From: an uncultured bacterium
Lineage (GTDB): Bacteria; Bacillota; Clostridia; Oscillospirales; Oscillospiraceae
Reading direction: 5' to 3'
Assembly: GCA_949293165.1 (NCBI GenBank)
Contig: CASFCW010000003.1
Location: forward strand, 1 to 64,000
Length of the DNA: 64,000 nt
A program made the translations under genes and the position numbers. This document shows, in pieces, positions 1 through 8,568 of this stretch. A model generated the notes under the pieces. It searched no databases. It saw nothing but the letters and a program-made list of their open reading frames with translations, and had not been told where the DNA came from. Position 1 is the first letter of the stretch. The number at the start of each line of letters is the position of its first letter.

Positions 1-41
1 AAGTATACTAACTAAGCCGTCGCAAGTGAGGCGGCAAGCTC

Positions 42-117
42 GGGAGCATAGCTCAGCTGGTAGAGCACATGCCTTACAAGCATGGGGTCACAGGTTCGAG
101 CCCTGTTGTTCCCACCA
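42..117 (+). tRNA. tRNA-Val (TAC)
   Basis: Cloverleaf readable by eye: acceptor GGGAGCA/TGTTCCC, a 5-bp anticodon stem CATGC/GCATG around loop CTTACAA (anticodon TAC), T-arm with GTTCGAG, and an encoded CCA end. First of five tRNA genes in one transcript. Confidence 0.96.
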
Positions 118-134
118 CTCCCCCATGACTACCT

Positions 135-211
<77 letters not shown>

Positions 212-214
212 CTT

Positions 215-290
<76 letters not shown>

Positions 291-318
291 AAGCCCTGGC
301 GTTCCCGCCAGGCAATCC

Positions 319-394
319 GCGAGTGTAGCTCATCTGGTAGAGCGCCACCTTGCCAAGGTGGAGGTAGCGAGTTCGAGCCTCGTCACTCGCTCCA
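319..394 (+). tRNA. tRNA-Gly (GCC)
   Basis: Acceptor GCGAGTG/CACTCGC, anticodon stem CCACC/GGTGG with loop TTGCCAA (anticodon GCC), T-loop TTCGAGC, encoded CCA. Confidence 0.96.
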
Positions 395-432
395 ATTACG
401 GAGCAAAGTTCTCTTTGCTCCGTAATTAACAA

Positions 433-507
433 GGTGCCATAGCCAAGTGGTAAGGCAGAGCTCTGCAAAAGCTCCACTCCCCAGTTCAAATCTGGGTGGC
501 ACCTCCA
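433..507 (+). tRNA. tRNA-Cys (GCA)
   Basis: Acceptor GGTGCCA/TGGCACC, anticodon stem GAGCT/AGCTC with loop CTGCAAA (anticodon GCA), T-loop TTCAAAT, encoded CCA. Last tRNA of the cluster; a terminator begins directly after the CCA end. Confidence 0.96.
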
Positions 508-543
508 AAAAAGAAGCACCTGCTTTGCAGGTGCTTCTTTTTT
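508..543 (+). terminator. Terminator of the tRNA cluster
   Basis: Strong hairpin AGAAGCACCTGC-TTT-GCAGGTGCTTCT followed by TTTT, directly behind the tRNA-Cys CCA end. Confidence 0.93.
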
Positions 544-569
544 GGAACCCTGGGGAATTTCAAATGCCC

Positions 570-588
570 GGCGGAAGTGAATTCCGCC
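570..588. repeat. Short palindromic repeat, copy 1
   Basis: GGCGGAAGTGAATTCCGCC has 7-bp perfect arms (GGCGGAA/TTCCGCC) around GTGAA. An almost identical element, with A in place of the second G of the loop, lies at 11858-11876. Both are followed within about 100 bp by a GCGGGGCCCCGGC word, so the two look like members of one dispersed repeat family. Confidence 0.55.
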
Positions 589-695
589 TCCGCCAAGGTT
601 TTGCCCGGGACAAAACGCTTGTAGGCTGCAAAAGCGACGCCCCAGCCTGCGGGGCCCCGGCTTTCACTCCCATCCGCGCAACCCCACCAGGATGC

Positions 696-732
696 AAATA
701 TGGCCGCGCTGCCGGGCGCGGCCATATTTTTT
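696..732 (+). terminator. Intrinsic terminator upstream of the Nudix gene
   Basis: AATATGGCCGCGC-loop-GCGCGGCCATATT followed by a T tract. It isolates the Nudix promoter from the tRNA side. Nothing else is seen in the 275-bp gap between the tRNA terminator and the Nudix gene besides this and the palindromic repeat. Confidence 0.8.
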
Positions 733-763
733 CTTCTGTAAGGAATTCCCTCTGCGTATATGC

Positions 764-769
764 TATAAT
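764..769 (+). promoter_or_regulatory. Extended -10 promoter for the Nudix gene
   Basis: TATGCTATAAT gives a perfect -10 with the TGn extension. No good -35 is visible 17 bp upstream, as is common for extended -10 promoters. It lies about 50 bp before the start codon. Confidence 0.6.
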
Positions 770-817
770 GATGCAAAGGGCTGCCGCAAAGATCAGGCAG
801 CCGCCAGGAGGTTGCTT

Positions 818-1477
818 ATGGACGCTGTGACTCAATATTTCCAACTGGCCGCCCAGCGGCCGGAGCTGTTCGCCCCTTCCCCCCTCATCCCCATCTGCAT
901 GGACGAGCAGGCCATGCGGGACTACACCGCCCGCACCGGCCGGGCGGTGGGGGTGGTATACGACAACACCCCCTACTACTACGTCGTGGCCGACCTGTGC
1001 ATCCGTGACGACGGGACCCTATATCCCTACTGCCGGATCATCTACCCCCACAAGCAGAGCAACGGGGTTGTGGTCATCCCCCGCCGGGAGGGCCGGTTCG
1101 GGCTGCTGTCCATCTTCCGCCACCCGCCCCGCATGGAAAGCGGCGGGGAGTTCCCCCGGGGCTTCGGCGAAGCTCTGACCCCCGCGGAAAACGGGGGCAA
1201 GGAGCTTTGGGAGGAGCTGGGGGTGCGCCTGTCCCCCGACGAGCTGGAATTTCTGGGCGAAGTACAGGTGGATACCGGCCTGAGCGCCGGAAAGATGCAC
1301 GTGTTCCTGGCCCAGGTGGACGAGGTGGACATTCCCCCGGATAACGGCGAGGGCATCCATGGCCTGCGCTGGGTCACGCCGGAGGAGCTGGCCCAGCAGG
1401 TGGCCGACGGCACCATCACCGACGGGGTCACCCTGGCTACCTACCTCCAATATCTGTGCCGGAAGGGGCTGGTCTGA
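818..1477 (+). CDS. Nudix hydrolase family protein
   Basis: 219-aa protein of the Nudix fold, a family that cleaves nucleoside diphosphates linked to another group; the substrate cannot be read from sequence. The Nudix helix is at about residues 115-136, with KELWEELG matching the REUxEExG core (Glu129, Glu132, Glu133). The spacing between the first conserved Glu and this core is longer than canonical, so it is a variant box. The ATG at 818 is chosen because AGGAG lies 8 bp upstream; reading further upstream enters the promoter. A monocistronic unit with its own extended -10 promoter. Its last 41 bp overlap the 3' end of the convergent gene on the other strand. Confidence 0.85.
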   Translation: MDAVTQYFQLAAQRPELFAPSPLIPICMDEQAMRDYTARTGRAVGVVYDNTPYYYVVADLCIRDDGTLYPYCRIIYPHKQSNGVVVIPRREGRFGLLSIFRHPPRMESGGEFPRGFGEALTPAENGGKELWEELGVRLSPDELEFLGEVQVDTGLSAGKMHVFLAQVDEVDIPPDNGEGIHGLRWVTPEELAQQVADGTITDGVTLATYLQYLCRKGLV

Positions 1478-2924
1478 GGGTCCTCCGTTCCCGCCGCCAC
1501 GCCCCCAGCAGCGCCGCCCCATCCCCCAGAGCCGCGCCAAACTGGCGGAAGCTGTCCCAAATATCCATCAGATGGAGCCACCCGGACACCTGGGAACCCA
1601 CCACGCCGAACACCAAAATGTTCAGCAGGGGCAGCACAGCGGGGTGGATATGGATCTGTTCCCCGAAGGACAGAAATACCCCCTCCACCGCCTCCAGCAC
1701 CACGGACACCACCAGAAACAGCACGATGTATGCCCCGGCGCTGCGGATCTGGGCCAGCAGGCTGCCCACCACCCGCCTGCCCCAGGTTTTCCCCCGGGGC
1801 GGCGCGTACCGCACCACCCGCTCCGCCGCCGTCCAGTTGGGCATGGCCGTTTGAGCGGGGTGATCGGGCACGGCGGTGCTGTCCGGCTTCAAAAACTGGT
1901 GCACCCCTGTCCGCCCATCTTCCCAGTAGGGGGCCAGACGGAGGAGGAAGTCGTGCCAAAACGTCCCTTCCTCCCGGGCGGCGCCAGCCACCCCCTGGAT
2001 GCTGGCAGCCACAGTGTAGTTATAGCACAGATCCACCACCGCCTCGGCCATAGAAAGGATCTCACGATCCCCCCCAGCCTTCAGGTCCGCCCTGAACGCC
2101 TGGTGCCAGTTGCTGCGGATATTGCGCTTGCTCTCCTGGATCAGAGGCCGGATCGACCGGATTTTCTCCATCCCCTGCTGCAACAACGCCAGCAGGGGAT
2201 GGTTTTCCGTTTTGGCGGCCTCTCCGCACCGGTCCATCACCCAGCTTAAATACATCTCCAGAGACGGATAGTCCTCCATATTGGCAGGATTGCTGGCGAG
2301 GGGTTCCCGGCTGAGGCGGAGGATCAGCTCCACATAGGCCTTGGCAAACTCCATCCGCCACTGTTCCTCCCCCGCCCCCATCCCATCCAGGATGGACGGG
2401 TCGCTGTATTGCAGGGCATACCGGATGGCGGACAGAGGTGCTTTTTCGTTGGCCCGGAAGGGCAGTGCGGAAAACAGGAACTTCTCCCCGCCGGCGCTGA
2501 GGCACCGCTCCACAGCGTTCTGCACATAGTGGGAGGCGGTACGCACCACCCGTTGAGGGGAGTACCGGGGCAGGATATCCCGATCCTTCACCACCTCCCC
2601 TTCAAACAGCTTGGGAAAAGCCGCCCGGCACGCTTCCAGCTCCTGTGCCAGGGCCTGCTCGTCCACCGCCTGACGGTAGCTGCCCGGGACGAAGCGGGAA
2701 TATCGGAGGACTCCCTGGGAAAACAGGGCGGCAATTCTCTGCCGGGTATCGGAATCCCGCACCGCCCACAGGAATGTCTCGGAGTCGGTAAGCTGGTTGA
2801 AGGACAGCACCACCCGGTTCCCCTTCAGGGCAATCTCCCGAAACAGGGCCTGCTGCCCCCGGAGAATTTCCTGGGGGGAGTTGCGCACAGAGTCCAGTTC
2901 AAACAGATACACCAGTTCATCCAT
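1437..2924 (-). CDS. Hypothetical protein with C-terminal membrane hairpin
   Basis: 495-aa protein that I do not recognise. The first ~370 residues are soluble, Arg/Glu-rich and mainly helical in appearance. Two hydrophobic segments follow at about 398-413 and 429-446, then a basic, probably cytoplasmic tail. There is no signal peptide, so the large N-terminal domain is likely cytoplasmic and tethered to the membrane. AAAGGAGAGAG precedes the ATG. The tail overlaps the Nudix gene by 41 bp in a convergent arrangement, with no terminator between the two. The gene lies about 90 bp downstream of another membrane protein gene on the same strand, separated by a weak hairpin. Function unknown. Confidence 0.75.
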   Translation of the reverse strand: MDELVYLFELDSVRNSPQEILRGQQALFREIALKGNRVVLSFNQLTDSETFLWAVRDSDTRQRIAALFSQGVLRYSRFVPGSYRQAVDEQALAQELEACRAAFPKLFEGEVVKDRDILPRYSPQRVVRTASHYVQNAVERCLSAGGEKFLFSALPFRANEKAPLSAIRYALQYSDPSILDGMGAGEEQWRMEFAKAYVELILRLSREPLASNPANMEDYPSLEMYLSWVMDRCGEAAKTENHPLLALLQQGMEKIRSIRPLIQESKRNIRSNWHQAFRADLKAGGDREILSMAEAVVDLCYNYTVAASIQGVAGAAREEGTFWHDFLLRLAPYWEDGRTGVHQFLKPDSTAVPDHPAQTAMPNWTAAERVVRYAPPRGKTWGRRVVGSLLAQIRSAGAYIVLFLVVSVVLEAVEGVFLSFGEQIHIHPAVLPLLNILVFGVVGSQVSGWLHLMDIWDSFRQFGAALGDGAALLGAWRRERRTLRPAPSGTDIGGR

Positions 2925-2956
2925 GGTTTCTCTCTCCTTTATCCGCCATTGAAACA

Positions 2957-2996
2957 GAAACCCAGGGGGAGCCGCCGGGGCGATCTCCTGGGTTTC
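2957..2996 (-). terminator. Weak terminator hairpin
   Basis: Inverted repeat GAAACCCAGG/CCTGGGTTTC with a GC-rich loop, followed on the minus strand by TGTTT. It would end the upstream 237-aa-type membrane protein transcript. Confidence 0.5.
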
Positions 2997-3014
2997 CTGA
3001 TTATCAGCCCAGCT

Positions 3015-3698
3015 TCACTTTCTGGTGACGGGAGCCGCCAGCAGATCCATCTGGCTGGGAGGCTCATCCTCCTCCAGATCCAGAACCATGGAGATCCAGG
3101 AGAGCTCCGCCTCATCCGGCTCCGAATACCCATAATGCACCGACAAGGTATGGATGGGCAAAACGGGAGAAAAGGCGTCGTAGAGTTTCATACCCAGCTC
3201 CGCCATCGTCTCCCGGCAGCTCTCCCCCTCCGGTATCTCCTGTCCATAGAAATCGGACCGCAGGGAGACCACCGGGGCTTCCGGGTTCTGGGGCGTCCAG
3301 GACACATGGCAGTAGGTGGCCAGACGATCACTCTGCCACAGGTTGTTTCTCCGGATCACTCCATCCACATCCGCTTCCGCCAGCAGGGCTTCTTCCCGTT
3401 TCTCATCCCGAATCAAGTTCTCGCCCCGGTCATAGCCCAGAGTGCGCTCCCCCTCTTCCGTAGAAAAGGACAGCCAATACCTGCCATCCACCAGGTTGAA
3501 CCCCGCCCAACTCCCCTGGGCCTTCCATTCCGGATAGACCTGGGACGCATACTGCTTCATAGCCCGGGCAGACAGGAGGTTGCCCATCACCGGTGGAAAT
3601 CCCAGTGTCAGAATACCGTACAGCCCCGCAGGAATTAGGATGGCCAGCGCCAGGACTACCAGGGGCACAGCCCCCCTCCACCACCGTTTTCCTGTCAT
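3015..3698 (-). CDS. Hypothetical single-pass membrane protein
   Basis: 227-aa protein, family not recognised. One strong hydrophobic segment near residues 11-30 serves as a signal anchor, leaving an extracytoplasmic domain of about 190 residues rich in Glu, Asp and Trp. There is no lipobox. The ATG at 3698 has GGAGGAACTC just upstream; two in-frame ATGs further upstream (to 3728) have no better ribosome binding site. It lies between the phosphoglucomutase gene, whose terminator-like hairpin is at 3738-3772, and the 495-aa protein, all on the minus strand. Function unknown. Confidence 0.7.
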   Translation of the reverse strand: MTGKRWWRGAVPLVVLALAILIPAGLYGILTLGFPPVMGNLLSARAMKQYASQVYPEWKAQGSWAGFNLVDGRYWLSFSTEEGERTLGYDRGENLIRDEKREEALLAEADVDGVIRRNNLWQSDRLATYCHVSWTPQNPEAPVVSLRSDFYGQEIPEGESCRETMAELGMKLYDAFSPVLPIHTLSVHYGYSEPDEAELSWISMVLDLEEDEPPSQMDLLAAPVTRK

Positions 3699-3737
3699 TT
3701 GAGTTCCTCCTTTCATGGGCACCCCCATAAAACGGAC

Positions 3738-3772
3738 GGGCGTCCACGGAGGCAGCTGCTCCGCGGACGCCC
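3738..3772 (-). terminator. Hairpin downstream of phosphoglucomutase
   Basis: Near-perfect GGGCGTCCGCGGAG/CTCCGTGGACGCCC stem with a 7-nt loop. The minus-strand T tract (GTTTT) comes a few bases late, so it is a moderate terminator. Confidence 0.55.
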
Positions 3773-3784
3773 CTTTGTTCTGAC

Positions 3785-5482
3785 TCAGCCTTTCAGCGTC
3801 TCCGCCCAGGCAGCATATTTGGCCACCTTGGCGTCGCAGTCGGCCTTGCTCTGGCCATTGGCCAGGATGTACACCTTGACCTTGGGCTCGGTACCGGAGG
3901 GCCGGACGATCAGGCTGGTGCCGTCGGCCATCTCGTACCGCAGCACGTTGGAGCCGGTGAGCTCCATGGCGCTCTTGGCCCCGTCGGCCACGTTCACCAC
4001 GCTGCCGTCCTGGTAATCCTTCTGCTGCTTCACCGCCACGCCGGCGATCTCCACCGGGGGCTGGGCCCGCAGGCCGGCCATCAGGTCGGCCATCTTTTTC
4101 AGGCCGTCCAGGCCGGGCATCACCAGGTTCATGGTGCGCTCGCCGTAGTAGCCGTACTTCTCAAACAGCTTCTGCAGCGCGTCGTACAGGGTCATGCCCT
4201 GGCTGGCGTACCAGGCGGCCATCTCCGTCAGCTCCACGCTGGCAGATACGGCGTCCTTGTCCCGGACATAGTCGCCCAGCATGTAGCCGTAGCTCTCCTC
4301 GTAGGAGAAGATGACCTTCCCCTCCCCGGCGTTTTCCAGCTTGTCCTTCTTCTCCGCCAGGAACTTGAAGCCGGTGAAGGTGTCGTAGCACTGCAGGCCG
4401 TTGACCTCGGCCACCTTCCGGGCCATCTCCGTGGTGACGATGGTCTTGAGGGCCACAGGGTTCTTGGGCATCTTTCCGGTGCGGGTCTTGGCCCCGATGA
4501 GGTAGTCCAGCAGCAGCACGCCGGTCTGATTGCCGGAGATGACCACAAAGTCGTCGTCCTTGGTGCGCACCATGATGCCCACCCGGTCGGCGTCGGGGTC
4601 GGAGCCCAGGATAAAGTCGGCGCCCTCCTTCTTGGCGATGTCCACCGCCAGATAGAAGCCCTCGGGATTCTCCGGGTTGGGGGATACCACGGTGGGGAAG
4701 TTGCCGTCCACCACCATCTGCTCCGGCACGCAGATTACGTTCTTCATGCCCAGGCGGCGCAGCGCCTCGGGAATCAGGCGGTAGCCTGTGCCGTGGAAGG
4801 GGGTGTACACCATTTTGAAGGTGTCCGCCATCCGCTCCACCACAGCCTTGTCGTTGACCTGCTCCATCACGTTGGCCAGGAACTTCTCGTCGGTCTCCTC
4901 GGCCTGGTCATAATCCATGGTCTTGACGCAGTCGAACACATCCAGCTCCTGCATCTTCTTGGCCACCTCGTCGGCGTGCTTGGGGGGCAGCTGGGCGCCG
5001 TCCTCCCAGTAGACCTTGTAGCCGTTGTACTCCTTGGGGTTGTGGCTGGCGGTGACGTTGATGCCGGCGATGCAGCCGTACTCCCGCACGGCGAAGGACA
5101 GCTCCGGGGTGGGACGCAGGGACTCAAACAGGCGCACGGGAATGCCGTTGCCCGCCATGACGCAGGCCGCCTCCCGGGCGAAAATATCAGAGTTGTTCCG
5201 GCAATCGAAGCACACCGCAACCCCCCGCTGAGCCGCCTCCGGCCCCTCCTCCAGGATCACCTGGGCAAAGGCCTGGGTGGCGTGGCGGATCACATGGACG
5301 TTCATCCGGTACAGGCCCACCCCCATGGTGCCCCGAAGGCCCGCCGTGCCAAAGGCCAGCTGGTCAAAAAAGCGGGATTCGATCTCCTTCTCATCCCCCT
5401 GGATGGCCTGGAGCTCCGCTTTCTCCGCCTGGGTCAGGGCCGGGCTGGCCAGCCATCTTTCATAATTCTCCCGATAGGTCAT
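3785..5482 (-). CDS. Phosphoglucomutase / phosphomannomutase
   Basis: 565-aa alpha-D-phosphohexomutase of the PgcA/PMM type, interconverting hexose 1- and 6-phosphates. This feeds glycogen, teichoic acid and other surface glycan precursors. The active-site serine loop TASHNP lies at residues 144-149 (Ser146 is the phosphate carrier). The metal-binding loop SDPDADR and the C-terminal phosphate-binding RPSGTEPK motif are both present. Length is normal for the Bacillota long form. ATG with AGGAGGTAGTAGAA upstream. Monocistronic: its promoter sits in the loop of the upstream terminator, and a hairpin follows the stop. Glucose- versus mannose-phosphate preference cannot be decided here. Confidence 0.93.
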   Translation of the reverse strand: MTYRENYERWLASPALTQAEKAELQAIQGDEKEIESRFFDQLAFGTAGLRGTMGVGLYRMNVHVIRHATQAFAQVILEEGPEAAQRGVAVCFDCRNNSDIFAREAACVMAGNGIPVRLFESLRPTPELSFAVREYGCIAGINVTASHNPKEYNGYKVYWEDGAQLPPKHADEVAKKMQELDVFDCVKTMDYDQAEETDEKFLANVMEQVNDKAVVERMADTFKMVYTPFHGTGYRLIPEALRRLGMKNVICVPEQMVVDGNFPTVVSPNPENPEGFYLAVDIAKKEGADFILGSDPDADRVGIMVRTKDDDFVVISGNQTGVLLLDYLIGAKTRTGKMPKNPVALKTIVTTEMARKVAEVNGLQCYDTFTGFKFLAEKKDKLENAGEGKVIFSYEESYGYMLGDYVRDKDAVSASVELTEMAAWYASQGMTLYDALQKLFEKYGYYGERTMNLVMPGLDGLKKMADLMAGLRAQPPVEIAGVAVKQQKDYQDGSVVNVADGAKSAMELTGSNVLRYEMADGTSLIVRPSGTEPKVKVYILANGQSKADCDAKVAKYAAWAETLKG

Positions 5483-5509
5483 TTCTACTACCTCCTGCGA
5501 ATGGTTAAA

Positions 5510-5574
5510 AAATCCACTGGAATTGTGCTTTGCGGTAAGTATACCACAGTATGCACAGATTTTCCAGTGGATTT
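5510..5574 (-). promoter_or_regulatory. rlmH terminator whose loop carries the pgm promoter
   Basis: 13-bp perfect arms AAATCCACTGGAA/TTCCAGTGGATTT are followed on the minus strand by TTTTTT, a good terminator for the yycJ-rlmH transcript. The ~39-nt loop contains TGGTATACT (an extended -10; TATACT at 5538-5543) pointing at the phosphoglucomutase gene. A transcript starting there lacks the left arm and so escapes the terminator. Confidence 0.6.
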
Positions 5575-5608
5575 CGCCTGTTATCCTGTTAAATTTCCGA
5601 ACTGTCCC

Positions 5609-6091
5609 TCACTTGTGGTAGCTGGACCCTTCGTTAATCTTAAAGCCCCGGTAGATCTGCTCCAGCAGCATGACCCGGGCCAGATGGTGTGGGAAGGTCA
5701 TGGGGGACATGGACAGCTTCTCCCACGCCTGGGCCTTGATGGAGGGATGCAGGCCGTAGGAGCCGCCGATGAGGAACACCAGGTGCTTGTCCCCGCTGTG
5801 CTCCCACCGGGCCATCAGCTGGGCCAGCTCCGGGCTGGAGCGTTCCTTCCCCTCCACGCACAGGGCCACCAGGCTGGCGCTGGGGGGCAGCTTGGCCCGG
5901 ATGGCCTCCGCCTCCCGGGCCAGGGCCTGGTCGATCTGGGCCTGGCTGGGATTCTGGGGCAGCTTCTCCTCCGCCAGCTCCGTCACCGTCAGCTTGCAGT
6001 ACGCCGACAGCCGCTTGGCGTACTCCGCCGCCGCTTCCACGTAAAATTTCTCCTTCATCTTGCCCACGCAGATCAGATGTACCTTCAGCAC
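5609..6091 (-). CDS. rlmH: 23S rRNA pseudouridine1915 N3-methyltransferase
   Basis: 160-aa SPOUT-class methyltransferase that methylates pseudouridine 1915 in helix 69 of 23S rRNA. The N-terminus (KVHLICVGKMKEK) and the C-terminal SAM-binding knot are typical: LIGGSYGL, then FPHHLARVMLLEQIYR, ending in the near-invariant SSYHK. The start is taken as GTG at 6091: it follows GGGAGG by 7 nt and gives the usual ~159-residue length, whereas an upstream ATG would add 24 atypical residues. It overlaps the end of yycJ by 7 bp, the standard Bacillota order. Confidence 0.95.
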   Translation of the reverse strand: MLKVHLICVGKMKEKFYVEAAAEYAKRLSAYCKLTVTELAEEKLPQNPSQAQIDQALAREAEAIRAKLPPSASLVALCVEGKERSSPELAQLMARWEHSGDKHLVFLIGGSYGLHPSIKAQAWEKLSMSPMTFPHHLARVMLLEQIYRGFKINEGSSYHK

Positions 6092-6924
6092 AGCGCCGCC
6101 TCCCGTTCCCCGGCAAGGGGCCGGCGCTCCCGGCCCCGGCTGAGGCAGAACAGGGGGCCGCACTCCTTCCGGGGGGCCACCATCAGCGCCACATCTCCCT
6201 CCGGGTCGATTCCGGCGGCGGACAGGCGGCGGGCCACCACCTCCCTGGCCCTGGCCGGGGTATTGTTTTCCGAGGACAGGTGGGCCAGGATCACCGTGCG
6301 GGCCCCGGCCTGGGCGGCCAGCAGCGCCAGCTCCGCCCCCGTCTCGTTGGACAGATGCCCCCGATCCCCCAGCACCCGCTGTTTCAGGCTGTAGGGGTAG
6401 GGGCCGGCCCGCAGCCAGTCCTCGTCGTGGTTGGCCTCACATACCAGCAGGTCGCACCGGCAGGCCGCCTGCTTCACCTCCGGGGTCAGATACCCCAGGT
6501 CGGTGGCCAGCACTACCCGGCACCCGTCCCCAAAAATAGAATAGCCCACGCTGCACGCCGCGTCGTGGGAGGTGGGAAAGGCCTCCCCCCGCAGCGCCCC
6601 GATCTGAAAGCTCTTCCCCGGCTCCACCGGCCGGCAGCGATCCCCCAGCCCGGGAATACGGGCGCAGATGGCCCGAATCGTGGGCTCCGTAGCGTACACA
6701 GGGAAATCCAGCTGCTTTGCCAGCGTTGCCAGGCCGGAAATATGGTCGCTGTGCTCATGGGTGACCAGCACCCCCGCCAGCTCCCCCGGGTCGGTGCCCA
6801 GCTGCCGCAGGGCGGTGGTAATCCGCCGGGCGGAAATCCCGGCGTCCAGCAGCAGCGCGGTGCCGCCGCCCCGCACCAGGGACGCGTTGCCCCCCGAGCC
6901 GCTGGCTAATGTACAAAAATCCAT
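6085..6924 (-). CDS. MBL-fold hydrolase, YycJ/WalJ family
   Basis: 279-aa metallo-beta-lactamase-fold protein of the YycJ (WalJ) family, linked in Bacillota to the WalKR cell-wall regulon and DNA repair, with nuclease-like behaviour suggested for relatives. It starts MDFCTLASGSGGN; the metal motif THEHSDH is near residues 59-65, and a further HDA and an Asp (ATDLGY) complete the site. The ATG at 6924 is preferred because AAGGTGA lies just upstream; another in-frame ATG is 15 bp further up. The walRK, yycH and yycI genes that often precede it are absent here, so only the yycJ-rlmH pair is conserved. Confidence 0.88.
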   Translation of the reverse strand: MDFCTLASGSGGNASLVRGGGTALLLDAGISARRITTALRQLGTDPGELAGVLVTHEHSDHISGLATLAKQLDFPVYATEPTIRAICARIPGLGDRCRPVEPGKSFQIGALRGEAFPTSHDAACSVGYSIFGDGCRVVLATDLGYLTPEVKQAACRCDLLVCEANHDEDWLRAGPYPYSLKQRVLGDRGHLSNETGAELALLAAQAGARTVILAHLSSENNTPARAREVVARRLSAAGIDPEGDVALMVAPRKECGPLFCLSRGRERRPLAGEREAALC

Positions 6925-6982
6925 GCCATCACCTTGCATCCCATGAATGTCCCATCCCCCCGGTCGTCCTCCTCCGGGCAGG

Positions 6983-7019
6983 AAAAAGGCCTGAGCCGCC
7001 TCTTGCGCCGCTCAGGCCC
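6983..7019 (-). terminator. murA terminator
   Basis: GGCCTGAGC-loop-GCTCAGGCC followed on the minus strand by TTTTT, 13 bp after the murA stop codon. Confidence 0.9.
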
Positions 7020-7031
7020 GTCAAGCCGTTT

Positions 7032-8324
7032 TCAGCCCACCTGAGTCTGGGTGTCGTTGTCCGGGGTGGTGATGCAGCGGATATCCGCGCCCACGCCCGC
7101 CAGCTTACCCACCAGGTCCTCATAGCCCCGCTCAATGTGGTGGATGCCGTCCACCTCGGTCACACCCCGGGCGGCCAGCCCGGCAATCACCATGGCGGCT
7201 CCGGCCCGCAGGTCGCAGGCGTGGACAGGGGCGCCGGTGAGATAGGGCACGCCCTCGATCACCGCCACCTTGCCGTCCACCTGGATGTGGGCGCCCATGC
7301 GGCGGAACTCATCCACGTAACGGTACCGGCTGTCAAAAACCCCCTCCGTCAGCACGCTGGTGCCTGTGGCCAGGCACAGGGCCGCGGCAATCTGGGGCTG
7401 CATATCCGTGGGGAAGCCGGGGTAGGGCATGGTTTTTACATTGGTGCGGCCGATGGGGCCGGTGCGGCGCACCCGCACCGCGTCGTCCTGCTCCTCTACC
7501 TCCACCCCCATCTCCAGCAGCTTGGCGGTGATGCAGTCCAGGTGCTTGGGGATCACGTTCTGAATCAGCACGTCGCCCCCGGCGGCGGCCACGGCGGCCA
7601 TGTAGGTGCCCGCCTCAATCTGGTCGGGAATGATGGAGTAGGCGCCGCCCCGCAGGCGCTTGACGCCCCGGATTTTAATGACATCGGTGCCCGCGCCCAT
7701 GATATTGGCCCCCATGGAGTTGAGGAAGTTGGCCAGGTCCACGATGTGGGGCTCCTTGGCGGCGTTTTCAATCACGGTCATGCCGCTGGCCAGGGCGGCA
7801 GCCAGCATAATATTCATGGTGGCGCCCACGGACACCATATCCAGATAGACCGAGCCGCCGGCCACCCGTCCCTCGGGCACCCGGGCGCAGATCAGCCCGC
7901 TGTGTACGTCTACCTGTGCCCCCATGGCTACAAAACCCTTCACATGCTGGTCAATGGGCCGTCCGCCCAGATCGCAGCCTCCAGGCAGGGGCACCTCCGC
8001 CCAGCCGAAGCGGCCCAGCAGCGCCCCCACCAGGTAATAGCTGGCCCGGATCTTTCTGGCCAGTTCATAGGGTACCTGGCGGTTGCGGATGTGGGAGCAG
8101 TCAATATCCACCGTGCTGCGGTTGACGGTGCGCACCTCAGCGCCCAGCTCCTGCAGCATTTGCAGCAGCAGGGACACGTCGCTGATCTGGGGAATGTTCT
8201 CAATCCGGCACACGCCGTCCACCAGCAGGGCGGCGGGAATGATGGCAACGGCGGCGTTTTTCGCCCCGCTGATGGTAATGGTTCCATGGAGCGGCTTGCC
8301 GCCCATAATCTCATACTTGGTCAA
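7032..8324 (-). CDS. murA: UDP-N-acetylglucosamine 1-carboxyvinyltransferase
   Basis: 430-aa MurA catalyses enolpyruvyl transfer from PEP to UDP-GlcNAc, the first committed step of peptidoglycan synthesis and the fosfomycin target. The substrate-binding Lys22-Asn23 pair sits in SGAKNAA. The catalytic cysteine is Cys117 in GGCDLGGRP, the Cys form, so fosfomycin sensitivity would be expected at this enzyme. The start is a TTG at 8324: AGAGGG lies 9 nt upstream and the resulting length is typical, while the ATG at 8369 adds 15 residues with no ribosome binding site. It has its own promoter (8442-8470) and terminator. Whether this is the MurA1 or MurA2 paralogue cannot be judged. Confidence 0.95.
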   Translation of the reverse strand: MTKYEIMGGKPLHGTITISGAKNAAVAIIPAALLVDGVCRIENIPQISDVSLLLQMLQELGAEVRTVNRSTVDIDCSHIRNRQVPYELARKIRASYYLVGALLGRFGWAEVPLPGGCDLGGRPIDQHVKGFVAMGAQVDVHSGLICARVPEGRVAGGSVYLDMVSVGATMNIMLAAALASGMTVIENAAKEPHIVDLANFLNSMGANIMGAGTDVIKIRGVKRLRGGAYSIIPDQIEAGTYMAAVAAAGGDVLIQNVIPKHLDCITAKLLEMGVEVEEQDDAVRVRRTGPIGRTNVKTMPYPGFPTDMQPQIAAALCLATGTSVLTEGVFDSRYRYVDEFRRMGAHIQVDGKVAVIEGVPYLTGAPVHACDLRAGAAMVIAGLAARGVTEVDGIHHIERGYEDLVGKLAGVGADIRCITTPDNDTQTQVG

Positions 8325-8441
8325 ATAACAGCACCCTCTCGACGGTATTTTGGGGTAACATATACACATGGCCCGAAGGCCAGTTCCGATTCATCATAAC
8401 AGCGCCCCGCAGAATTGAAAGGGCGCTATAAAACGTGTACC

Positions 8442-8470
8442 ATTATACCACCAGTATGCCCATATGGCAA
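8442..8470 (-). promoter_or_regulatory. murA promoter
   Basis: -35 TTGCCA (8465-8470) and -10 TATAAT (8442-8447) with a 17-bp spacer. A small AGCGCCC/GGGCGCT hairpin at about 8402-8428 lies in the leader. Confidence 0.75.
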
Positions 8471-8568
8471 CGGATTTTGCACAGTAGACATAAGATTGTA
8501 CAAAAGAGCGGAAGCCTCCCTTTTTCGGCCCGGCCCTTCCGTCAATTCATCCCGTCTTTTCCGTTTCC

